The translations under genes and the position numbers were made by a program. Below the pieces are notes generated by a model that did not search any database, was not told the origin of the DNA, and was given only the letters and a program-made list of their open reading frames with translations. Below, piece after piece: positions 1-5,983 of a stretch of DNA of 8,568 nt. Position 1 is the stretch's first letter. The number at the start of each line of letters is the position of its first letter. This DNA comes from Oligoflexia bacterium (GTDB taxonomy: Bacteria; Bdellovibrionota; UBA1018): positions 1 through 8,568 of the forward strand of contig CAINWE010000459.1 in assembly GCA_903854365.1 (NCBI GenBank). Reading direction: 5' to 3'.

Positions 1-946
1 CCGCAATGTCGAAGTAGTTAATTTCGTCCCGCTCAGTCAATAGGTGAGGATCCTCACAGTGGAGTAATGCCGGAGCGAGGCTCTCAAAGATTTTAAAGGG
101 TGATGCTAACAGAGTACTAAAAAAATTATGGGTTCCTCCAAACTGGTGGCGGGTCGCTAAGTTTTGTAGGGGATTCGAAATTCCAAGCTTTCTGCACTTG
201 AAAAGGTGTTCTAGGTAACCCTCGTAGCTTAGGCTCATCGCTACATGGGAGGCTTGATTGAGCATTACGACGGAAATGACATGCTTCTCAAGGACGAGCC
301 GCTTTCTCTCTTTCCCGAGAATCAAGGCGGCTTTTGCCAGAAGGCATCCTTGGGTAAAGCTCTCTTCGATGAAGCCATTGATTTTCTTCTTCAGTGCGGG
401 GTCGGGACTCTGAGAGTTGACAATGCTCAGCATATCGAAAACCAAGCCATTGGCAAGTGCCACATTCTTGTGCGGGCCGTCGTCCCCAAAAACTTGTAGG
501 GTTTTGATGGTGTATTGTAGGAGAGCGTTAGTTGCTGTTAATAGCTCACCGGTGTCTTGGTTTCTTTCGAGGAGTTTTGAGACGAATACGTCTGCTAGCT
601 TCTCAGTGATGAGCTGATTTCTCACATTTTGAATTCCGATCATTCGAATTGAAGACTCGAGGCTGAGTAGTTCCTCGGCTCCCCGTCCAGCGTTAGCTTT
701 GTTCTTCAGTCTTTCAGCGAGTTGTGGTCTTGGCTTCAAATTCTCCATGAGTGCCTTCATGAAGAGCTCGGTACCTTCGCTGTCATCGATGAGTGGGTCA
801 AGTTGGGCTGCGCAAGCAGGCTCAATAAAGCTCTTGTAGAGTCGGTTGACTGCTGCAGGAAAATCAGCTTCGCTTTGATTTTGATTCTTATCCGACTCTG
901 TTGACGGTGGCTGGGGATTAAGAACTTTAGTTTCTAGAGTGTCGAT
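1..946 (-). CDS. HDOD-like domain protein, 3' end beyond the window
   Basis: A continuous minus-strand reading frame runs from about 961 to the left edge with no stop. Taking the ATC at 944-946 as residue 1, about 315 residues are visible. The stretch around residues 92-113 (LSLESSIRMIGIQNVRNQL) matches the characteristic HDOD pattern in which a helix with (I/L)..AI..LG precedes the conserved R-N. It is followed by helical segments with HDOD-like spacing (NGLVFDMLSIV, then CLLAKAALILG). HDOD proteins are non-catalytic relatives of HD phosphohydrolases that act in bacterial signalling and regulation in the cytoplasm. The first 30 residues are polar and probably disordered. No ATG, GTG or TTG occurs between the upstream in-frame TGA (962-964) and the ATG at 758-760, although the codons between read as good protein. 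The family call is from motif resemblance only; the coding status is much surer than the function. Confidence 0.72.
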   Translation of the reverse strand, partial: MDTLETKVLNPQPPSTESDKNQNQSEADFPAAVNRLYKSFIEPACAAQLDPLIDDSEGTELFMKALMENLKPRPQLAERLKNKANAGRGAEELLSLESSIRMIGIQNVRNQLITEKLADVFVSKLLERNQDTGELLTATNALLQYTIKTLQVFGDDGPHKNVALANGLVFDMLSIVNSQSPDPALKKKINGFIEESFTQGCLLAKAALILGKERKRLVLEKHVISVVMLNQASHVAMSLSYEGYLEHLFKCRKLGISNPLQNLATRHQFGGTHNFFSTLLASPFKIFESLAPALLHCEDPHLLTERDEINYFDIA

Positions 947-948
947 TT

Positions 949-957
949 GAACTCCTT
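949..957 (-). promoter_or_regulatory. Shine-Dalgarno sequence fixing an ATC start
   Basis: Read on the minus strand, AAAGGAG lies five bases before an ATC codon at 944-946, which opens the HDOD-like frame. The next conventional start codon in frame is 62 codons further on and has no comparably convincing site. The ribosome site is therefore the main reason for placing the start at ATC. Confidence 0.45.
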
Positions 958-969
958 TTGTTCACAAAG

Positions 970-998
970 TTTATAGTTCTGCCTACTTAAATTGTATT
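970..998 (-). promoter_or_regulatory. possible promoter of the HDOD-like gene
   Basis: On the minus strand a TATAAA box (plus 970-975) sits 23 bases before the ATC start. A weak -35 element, AATACA (plus 993-998), lies 17 bases further upstream. Transcription would then start with a leader of roughly 15-20 bases that includes the AAAGGAG site. The -10 is good and the -35 is poor. Confidence 0.3.
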
Positions 999-1084
999 GC
1001 TTCGGCGAGGGGACTAGCAACTGTGTGCCGAGCGACTGTGTCAGGTCAGTTTTTCGTTCAGGAGTTGAATTGATTCAATTGAAA

Positions 1085-1093
1085 GAGGTGATC
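1085..1093 (+). promoter_or_regulatory. strong Shine-Dalgarno-like site stranded at the IS left flank
   Basis: GAGGTGATC is a perfect nine-base match to the complement of the 16S rRNA 3' end (GATCACCTC). No start codon leading into an open frame follows it; the IS target TTTAAC begins two bases later. It is a good candidate for the original ribosome site of the gene now starting at 2800-2830, cut off by the insertion. Confidence 0.35.
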
Positions 1094-1116
1094 ATTTAAC
1101 AATCTCCGGCAGAATT

Positions 1117-1149
1117 CCCCCGCCTAGATTCGTTAGAATTAAGAGGGGG
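1117..1149. repeat. left-end subterminal hairpin of the IS
   Basis: CCCCC at 1117-1121 pairs with GGGGG at 1145-1149. Inside it, CT and GATTC pair with GAATT and AG around a GTTA loop, with one A.A mismatch and one small internal loop. The structure overlaps the tnpA stop codon (1139-1141). Position and imperfection fit an IS605 left-end hairpin recognised by TnpA. No U-tract follows on the minus strand, so it is a poor intrinsic terminator for tnpA. Confidence 0.5.
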
Positions 1150-1567
1150 ATGAATGCCTCCCCTGATTTTCTATGTACTTCTTTATGACTTCGATGGTCG
1201 CACCACCTGTCGTTAGGAGGCAGTAGGCTCTTGTCCAGAGTACTGGCTTCCAATAGAACTGCCGCAGATGCCTGCCAAATTTTTTCCGAGTCAGACGGCT
1301 CGTCACTGTTTTGAGATTGTTGATGAAGATGCTCATTTGCATACTGGGATGGCAAGAAAGAAGCATGTGAATATGGTCTTCCTCTCCTCCGAATTCTACG
1401 AGGGAGCAGTCCCATTTTTGGCAAAGCTCCTCGCTGGTTTCTTTGAGGAACGTCAAAATCTCAGGAGTAAAACAGTTTCTTCTACACTTTGTTACTTACA
1501 CCAAATGATACTGAAGACTATAGACACAATGTAAATGGCTCTTGAGTTTGATTTTTTTTATTGACAC
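1139..1567 (-). pseudogene. tnpA: IS200/IS605 Y1 transposase TnpA, broken by a nonsense codon
   Basis: Reading from GTG at 1565-1567 gives 142 codons that align by eye with the full TnpA family: the N-terminal strand CVYSLQYHLV, the HUH motif in EDHIHML (His65 and His67), the FINNLKTVTSRL segment, YWKPVLWTRAY, and the catalytic tyrosine in IKKYIEN (Tyr131). TnpA is a small dimeric enzyme that cuts and rejoins single-stranded DNA at the hairpin ends through that tyrosine. Codon 24 is TAA (plus 1496-1498) where the family usually has Phe, in the context YHLV-stop-VTKC. Everything downstream is intact and in frame. A TTG at 1454-1456 could restart translation to give 105 residues that keep HUH and Tyr but lose the first strand, which is part of the core sheet. 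The single stop and otherwise good sequence point to recent inactivation or a sequencing error. Confidence 0.85.
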
Positions 1568-1596
1568 TAACTAGCTCAACTGCCAGGTTAGAGTCA

Positions 1597-2790
1597 ATGT
1601 TGCTGAGGGGCTATAAATACAGATTGCGGCCATCTAAGAAGCAAAAGAAGATCCTTCTGCGGTGGATGGGTGCGTGTCGGTTTGTCTACAACTGTGGCCT
1701 CGCTCATCGCTCGATAAACTACCAACAGTGGCCGAAGTCCGTTTCTTATTTTGACCAGCAAAACGCACTTCCTGAAGCTAAAAGTGACCCTGAGTTGAGC
1801 TGGCTCAAGGAAGTTCCCTCTCAGAGTCTTCAGATGGCCCTCAGGCACCTCGATACCGCTTTCAAAAATTTCTTTCGAGGTACAGGTAAATATCCTCAAC
1901 CCAAGAAGAAAGGGATGCATGATTCCATTTCCTTTCCGCAGGGCAATATCCTCAAAATTCAAAAGAAGGCTAGAAAAACAAGAAGTATTCTGCTTCCAAA
2001 GCTTGGAGAAGTAGAGTTCATTCATCATCGGAACTTCACCGGAAAAGTAAAGAGTGCCACAGTTTCTCATTCTCATGGAAACGGCTGGCAGATGAGTATT
2101 TTGGTTGAAGAAGCGGATATCATTCCTCCAAATAAGTCCGAAGAAACAGTAGGCATTGACCTAGGTGTTGCAAGGACAATCGCTGTCAGCGGAGCTCATC
2201 CAGACCAGAATCTTCCAGTTGAACAGATCAAGCGAATTGAGAAGCGAATCGCAGTGATTCAGAGGAAGCAGGCAAAAGTCACTCGATTTTCAGACCGCTG
2301 GAAACATTTTCGCCGTGTCGTAGCTAAGCTTCATTCCAGAGTTTCACGTATTAGAAAAGATTTTCTTCATCAAGCGTCTTCCAATCTCTCCAAAAACCAC
2401 GGAGTGATCGTCATGGAGGATTTGAAAGTGAAGAATATGTCCAAGTCTGCCAGTGGGACCAAAGAGGAGCCGGGTCAAAAGGTCGCTCAGAAGAGCGGAC
2501 TCAATCGAGCCATTTTAAGGCAAGGCTGGGGGAGTTTTCGTACCATGATGGAGTACAAGACGACTTGGTACGGTTCTCGCCTGATCCTCGTCAGTCCAAA
2601 AAATACATCACGAAGATGTTGCCAGTGTGGTTACACCCATGAGGGTAATCGGCAAACACAGGCAGAGTTTCTTTGCCTTCAGTGTGGACATAATGAGAAT
2701 GCGGATAAGAATGCCGCGAATAATATTAGAAGACTCGGATTAGAGTCTTTGGGGTGCGAACCCCTAGAAGCCCCCGCTATTGCCTGTTAA
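1597..2790 (+). CDS. tnpB: TnpB, RNA-guided nuclease of the IS605-type element
   Basis: The 397-residue protein is full length for TnpB (ISDra2 TnpB is about 408). The N-terminus LLRGYKYRLRPSKKQ is the usual TnpB opening. The RuvC triad is complete: Asp188 in VGIDLGV, Glu274 in VIVMEDLKVKNM and Asp370 in NADKNAANN. A zinc ribbon lies between the last two acidic residues, with Cys341/Cys344 (CCQCGYTH) and Cys360/Cys363 (CLQCGH). Well-studied TnpBs are programmable endonucleases that use an RNA from the element's right end to cut sites beside a motif equal to the insertion target, which favours retention of the transposon. The ATG at 1597 is preferred because family homology begins there; an in-frame TTG at 1561 would add 12 unconserved residues and reach into the opposing tnpA start. 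No inactivating change is seen, in contrast to tnpA. Confidence 0.95.
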   Translation: MLLRGYKYRLRPSKKQKKILLRWMGACRFVYNCGLAHRSINYQQWPKSVSYFDQQNALPEAKSDPELSWLKEVPSQSLQMALRHLDTAFKNFFRGTGKYPQPKKKGMHDSISFPQGNILKIQKKARKTRSILLPKLGEVEFIHHRNFTGKVKSATVSHSHGNGWQMSILVEEADIIPPNKSEETVGIDLGVARTIAVSGAHPDQNLPVEQIKRIEKRIAVIQRKQAKVTRFSDRWKHFRRVVAKLHSRVSRIRKDFLHQASSNLSKNHGVIVMEDLKVKNMSKSASGTKEEPGQKVAQKSGLNRAILRQGWGSFRTMMEYKTTWYGSRLILVSPKNTSRRCCQCGYTHEGNRQTQAEFLCLQCGHNENADKNAANNIRRLGLESLGCEPLEAPAIAC

Positions 2791-2813
2791 GGCATAGCGG
2801 TGGGAGTAATCAC
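2720..2813 (+). ncRNA. predicted omega RNA (reRNA) scaffold at the tnpB 3' end
   Basis: Three hairpins follow one another across the end of tnpB and the right end of the IS. AGACTC (2731-2736) pairs with GAGTCT (2743-2748). GGGGT (2751-2755) pairs with ACCCC (2760-2764) around a GCGA tetraloop of the GNRA type. The bulged right-end hairpin follows at 2774-2800. TnpB guide RNAs are known to arise from exactly this place, with the guide segment read from the flank just beyond the right end. The 5' limit is a guess, since known omega RNAs often start 100 or more bases further up inside tnpB. Confidence 0.5.
2771..2804. repeat. right-end subterminal hairpin of the IS
   Basis: CCGCTAT (2774-2780) and GCC (2782-2784) pair with GGC (2791-2793) and ATAGCGG (2794-2800) around the loop TGTTAA, leaving T2781 bulged. 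Three more C-G pairs can form outside a second bulge at T2801. A stem with a bulged base is the usual TnpA recognition form at IS605-family ends. The tnpB stop codon lies in the loop. Confidence 0.6.
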
Positions 2814-3762
2814 GAAGGGTAAAACACCTTTGGAGTTAGAGCGGTTAATCAAGTTAATGCGAGGAGCTACTCGGAGAGGAATTGCTTTTCTCACTCGGGC
2901 CCAGGAGAGCGACGGGCACTTTACCGATTTTCGTACTGGAATTGGCCCGTCCGATGAGTGGATTACAGGACATTTTTGTTGGGTGACGTCACATGTGGGA
3001 GAATTGAAAGACTCTCGTTTGATCGCTTTACGATTTTTGAGCCAGAGGCGCAGGCAGATTGCCGCATGGGGATTTAATGCTGACGTCGAGGCGGACTGTG
3101 ATTCTACTTCTCAGATTATTTTGGCGTTACGAGCCAACGGGTTAGGAGTTTCTAGGGTTTCAATTCCGTGGCTTCTGTCGCACCAAGCCAGCGGTGGAGG
3201 ATTTTCAACCTATAGGTTTCATCAGGATGCCCCTTTTAATAGTTGGTCCTTGCCTCATCATGAGACGACTCTAGATGCTTGGGCCGCGCTTAAAGTACTG
3301 GGCAGATCCCCACAGGCAGTGAGTCAGGCTTACGCATGGCTGAAAGCTGAGGCGACTCGCGGAGTATTGAGTGCCTTCTGGTGGGACAACCCAGCTTACA
3401 TGCTCTGGTCTCAGAAAAAATTAAACTTTTGTCGTCCTGAAGCAAGGGTTGCGAGTTATCGAGTCATCGGTAGTGGTGAGGAGCGTATTCCGCATTTGAC
3501 TTTATTACTCGATGGTCTTGAGTATACCCAGAAGCAGGCAAGGACTCAGATTAGGAATGCTATCGCTGTTATCCTCGAGGGGCAGGAGAAAGACGGGTCG
3601 TGGGAGTGTGAGCCATGCATGCGAGTGAGTCGACGAAGGCCCTTTGTCTTGAGTCTGAACGACGGACCCCTATTGGCTGGCGAAAGTCGAATTTTCTCGA
3701 CTGCTCACTGCGTTGCTACCTTGGTTGCCTACGAGGAGAAATTTTCGAGTCTGGCTAAGTGA
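2800..3762 (+). CDS. squalene-cyclase / prenyltransferase-repeat (alpha-alpha toroid) protein
   Basis: The 320-residue product carries several repeats of the kind found in squalene-hopene cyclases and protein prenyltransferase beta subunits: RGIAFLTRAQESDGHF (27-41), ASGGGFSTYR (130-139), HETTLDAWAALKVLG (154-168), ILEGQEKDGSWE (258-269) and STAHCVATLVA (300-310). The segment ADCDSTSQ (98-105) sits where cyclases have DxDDTA; it keeps the first two acidic residues but has Ser for the third. The protein is about half the length of a true squalene-hopene cyclase (about 630 residues), so it is probably a single toroid and not a hopanoid enzyme. Substrate is unknown. It precedes the glycosyltransferase by 47 bases, probably in one operon. 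GTG at 2800 has AAGG seven bases upstream but lies inside the presumed IS right end. TTG at 2830, with GAAGGG ten bases upstream, or ATG at 2857 may be the native start. Confidence 0.8.
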   Translation: MGVITKGKTPLELERLIKLMRGATRRGIAFLTRAQESDGHFTDFRTGIGPSDEWITGHFCWVTSHVGELKDSRLIALRFLSQRRRQIAAWGFNADVEADCDSTSQIILALRANGLGVSRVSIPWLLSHQASGGGFSTYRFHQDAPFNSWSLPHHETTLDAWAALKVLGRSPQAVSQAYAWLKAEATRGVLSAFWWDNPAYMLWSQKKLNFCRPEARVASYRVIGSGEERIPHLTLLLDGLEYTQKQARTQIRNAIAVILEGQEKDGSWECEPCMRVSRRRPFVLSLNDGPLLAGESRIFSTAHCVATLVAYEEKFSSLAK

Positions 3763-3809
3763 TTGAACTGCTTGTTCTAGGGCCGTAGAATGTTGAAAGG
3801 CGCATCAGC

Positions 3810-5318
3810 TTGAAAATTAGAAGTGTAGTACTCATTTGTCTTCCTCAACGGATCCGGCGATGGCCTAGTCAAAGGCTATCGGAGGGCTTAATTCAGAAGT
3901 TTTGGGTTGAGTTTTGTGAGGCCCGGCAGCTTCAGCTATTGACCCTTGAAGCGTATCCAAGTGAGATTCACTTATTTCAAGGGGTTCTTGCTGCAGCAGA
4001 TCTTATTGTATTGACTTGGAATGGGCCTATATTGCTGCCCAAGTTGAGAACCCTGGGAATAGTCGCACCGTCCATCAGTTATCTCGCCGGAGAGGGGTGT
4101 CGGGGCTTCGCCTATTCCATTGGGGGATGCCACCAACTTACGGAGCAGGATGCTTTTATTTGTGTCTCTGATGCCGAACAGCGAGTTTTGGCCAGGTGCT
4201 TTCCGCGCGCGCAATCTGCAGTTATTCCGTACTCGGGCTTACTTCCAGAAGAAAAACCTCGCAGGCTTTTAGTCGTAAGCGGGACGACTCCCGTCCGTCT
4301 TTTGTGCGTTGGACGTTATACTCAGCAAAAGAACCTACACACCTTGTTTTGGGCGCTGGCCATATTAACGAAGCTTCAGCCAAAAATGGCTTTTGAGCTA
4401 CACCTCTATGGGGCAGAAGATGGACTCGGTAGCCCGAATATGGCAACGCGTGGAGCGGGGTACCGGCTCATGCTTGATAAGCTGTCGGTTACCTTGGGTA
4501 TACAACATCTGATTCGTTGGCATGGTTATGTGCAAAACGATCATCTGAAGTCTGTCATTCAACGAGTGCCTCATGTACTGGTCTCTCCGAGTCTTTACTC
4601 AGAGGAATGCTTCGGGCTTGCTGCATTTGATTCGCTCATTCGGGGAAATTTTGCAGTATTATCAGCTTGGGGCGGATATTTGGACTTAAGGAGACACTTC
4701 TGCAGCCAGGTAGAGCTCGTTCCTGTTTTTCGCTCCATTCAAGGCCCATTTGTATCGCCATTTGATTTGGCAGATCGAATCTTTACTCAAATGAACAGGG
4801 TTCAGCAGGGGGGGGGGCAGCAGCGATTACCTCCGCAGTGTTACTTGTCCTCAGCTATCTCCGATCAAGTGAGTCGGCTGATTTTCAGGATGACCCGGCC
4901 CAAATCAAAGGTTAAAAAATTAGGGATGGGAACCTGGTTGATTCAAGTTCAGCGACAAATTCGGGCGCTGAACCCCAGTCTTGAGACTGCGCTAAGGAAC
5001 GTAGAACTTCGAATCTATGAAGGATATGGGGATCCTCTGGTTCATGAAGCATTTCGGGCCTATGGGATGCGTCGTAAATTGCAGTCCTTTCGTCTCGCTC
5101 GTTTCCGATCGCCTCGGGCCTGGATTGCTCCGTGGGTTGACATTTCCCGACGGGCGATCGTGATACGTGATCCTCATCGAGGTCGACAAAAGTTAGTTTG
5201 CGTTGCTGGCCGGCGATCGGCATCAGTCAAAGTTTATGGTTTCAAAGCGAATCAGCGCAAATTAGGCCTTTTAGATGCGAAATGGCTTTACGATCGGGGT
5301 TACCTTTTCTTTGAGTAG
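3810..5318 (+). CDS. GT4-like (GT-B) glycosyltransferase with C-terminal extension and internal G10 tract
   Basis: Residues 1-330 form a GT-B retaining glycosyltransferase. The N-terminal Rossmann half includes AADLIVLTWNGP and CVSDAEQRVL. The C-terminal nucleotide-sugar-binding half has LLCVGRYTQQKNLHTLFWAL (164-183), WHGYVQNDHL (237-246) and VSPSLYSEECFGLAAFDSL (258-276). This last segment is the EX7E region, although the second acid is Asp274 rather than Glu. Such enzymes move a sugar from a nucleotide donor to glycans or lipids on the cytoplasmic side. A run of ten G encodes Gly334-336 and links this part to about 165 basic, Arg-rich residues that I do not recognise. TTG at 3810 is used because an in-frame TAG lies just upstream and AAAGG is nine bases away; a seven-codon reading frame starting ATG at 3790 ends across it. 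A length change in the G tract would truncate the protein just after the catalytic part. Confidence 0.85.
   Translation: MKIRSVVLICLPQRIRRWPSQRLSEGLIQKFWVEFCEARQLQLLTLEAYPSEIHLFQGVLAAADLIVLTWNGPILLPKLRTLGIVAPSISYLAGEGCRGFAYSIGGCHQLTEQDAFICVSDAEQRVLARCFPRAQSAVIPYSGLLPEEKPRRLLVVSGTTPVRLLCVGRYTQQKNLHTLFWALAILTKLQPKMAFELHLYGAEDGLGSPNMATRGAGYRLMLDKLSVTLGIQHLIRWHGYVQNDHLKSVIQRVPHVLVSPSLYSEECFGLAAFDSLIRGNFAVLSAWGGYLDLRRHFCSQVELVPVFRSIQGPFVSPFDLADRIFTQMNRVQQGGGQQRLPPQCYLSSAISDQVSRLIFRMTRPKSKVKKLGMGTWLIQVQRQIRALNPSLETALRNVELRIYEGYGDPLVHEAFRAYGMRRKLQSFRLARFRSPRAWIAPWVDISRRAIVIRDPHRGRQKLVCVAGRRSASVKVYGFKANQRKLGLLDAKWLYDRGYLFFE
4808..4817. repeat. G10 mononucleotide tract inside the glycosyltransferase gene
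   Basis: Ten consecutive G lie in frame, flanked on both sides by CAG codons. With nine G the reading frame stops at 4870-4872 (TGA); with eleven it stops at 4913-4915 (TAA). Tracts of this length are prone to slipped-strand change during replication, the usual basis of phase variation in surface-glycan genes. Sequencing error in the homopolymer is the alternative, but ten G is the length that keeps the full frame open. Confidence 0.85.
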
Positions 5319-5361
5319 AAATTTCATTCTCAATCCAAATTTCCCCAGAGAGTTCACAGTC

Positions 5362-5931
5362 CTATTGCCTTGTAATCTCAATTGAAATTGGATCACTCCC
5401 TAATTCATGATTGGAGCAGGCTCTATTATTCTGATCTACGCTAAGTAGGTAGGTTTTCGGCTCGTTCGACTTTTCAGCATACCCGAATTCGTAACCAAAT
5501 AAAGTATTGGGACCACCGCATTTTAATTGCAGTCCTTGATCCAAGATGTTGCCACATGTTTTTGAGTCTGAGCATGTCACGGTTCCTGTGGGAGTGAGTT
5601 GAAATCTAGCATCCCCCGTTCTCTCAAAATTGTATTGTACTGAAACTTCGCAATTCGGGTATTGATAGGTACTAACCAGGTGATTTCCTTCAAATAGCAT
5701 GAAGGGGTAGCCTATAGCGCTAGAAAAATTTCCCTTTGGAGGTAATCCGTTGCATAGGATCTCCGTGGTTTTGTATTTTCCATCTGCAATCATGGGAGCT
5801 TGTCTAGTTTTAGTCGTGGGCTGAGTCGGTGCTCTTGAGGCGTGATAGCTGACGAGCTGGAGTAGTTCTTCTCCAGCTACGATAGATAAAAAAACCAATA
5901 CAAGAATTAAGATAAACCATTTTTTCGGCAT
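5362..5931 (-). CDS. small secreted or membrane-anchored six-cysteine protein
   Basis: I do not recognise a family. The product from ATG at 5931 is 189 residues. It begins MPKKWFILILVLVFLS, a positive end followed by a hydrophobic stretch, then VAG-EE, so it is exported by a cleaved signal peptide or stays anchored. There is no lipobox cysteine. After a Thr/Pro/Ala-rich linker (about 32-48) comes a domain rich in predicted strands with six cysteines (60, 94, 120, 126, 138, 172), consistent with three disulfides in the periplasm or outside the cell. DGKYKTTEILCNG resembles the opening of small beta-barrel secreted domains, but not enough to name one. It is last in the minus-strand series, 52 bases after the 291-residue gene, and converges on the glycosyltransferase. 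A TTG at 5943 would add four residues. Confidence 0.75.
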   Translation of the reverse strand: MPKKWFILILVLVFLSIVAGEELLQLVSYHASRAPTQPTTKTRQAPMIADGKYKTTEILCNGLPPKGNFSSAIGYPFMLFEGNHLVSTYQYPNCEVSVQYNFERTGDARFQLTPTGTVTCSDSKTCGNILDQGLQLKCGGPNTLFGYEFGYAEKSNEPKTYLLSVDQNNRACSNHELGSDPISIEITRQ

Positions 5932-5983
5932 TGATTGTTCCAAATTATTAAATAGCTAGACTGTCTCAATTATTGATGAATTA

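Larger units (their letters stand above)
1101..2813. mobile_element. IS200/IS605-family element with divergent tnpA and tnpB
   Basis: This is an IS605-type transposon: a Y1 transposase gene on the minus strand and tnpB on the plus strand, with their 5' ends facing each other near 1567-1597. Elements of this family lack terminal inverted repeats. Instead they have subterminal hairpins at each end and insert 3' of a short target without duplicating it. The left boundary is placed after TTTAAC (1095-1100), which matches the known IS605 target and lies 16 bases outside a hairpin at 1117-1149. The right boundary is placed about 13 bases beyond a bulged hairpin that overlaps the tnpB stop, at a TCAC. 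Both ends are estimates, the right one to within about 10 bases. Because tnpA is interrupted, the copy is probably not autonomous. Confidence 0.7.

Noticed and set aside
245..904. Three short plus-strand reading frames of 60-84 codons
   Set aside because: They lie wholly inside the minus-strand HDOD-like frame, which is continuous and shows family-like sequence; the plus-strand products resemble nothing.
1017..1042. Near-repeat GCAACTGTGTG / GCGACTGTGTC upstream of the HDOD-like gene as an operator
   Set aside because: Only two short imperfect copies 15 bases apart; could be chance, and no regulator is suggested.
1065..1078. TTGAAT-TG-ATTCAA palindrome as part of the IS left end
   Set aside because: The loop is only two bases and it lies outside the likely TTTAAC target; the hairpin at 1117-1149 fits the left end better.
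1496..1498. TAA in tnpA as a reassigned sense codon or programmed readthrough
   Set aside because: TAA serves as an ordinary stop at the ends of other genes here, and no readthrough context or structure is evident; a plain nonsense mutation is simpler.
1092..1534. Reading frames of 110 codons (minus, 1092-1424) and 88 codons (plus, 1268-1534)
   Set aside because: Both are shadows of tnpA, whose own frame carries the HUH and tyrosine motifs.
4912..5223. 103-codon minus-strand frame inside the glycosyltransferase gene
   Set aside because: It is antisense to a continuous, longer coding frame, with no ribosome site or family resemblance.
5316..5342. AAATTT inverted repeat between the convergent genes as a terminator
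   Set aside because: Only six A-T pairs with a 12-base loop and no T-tract; too weak to call.
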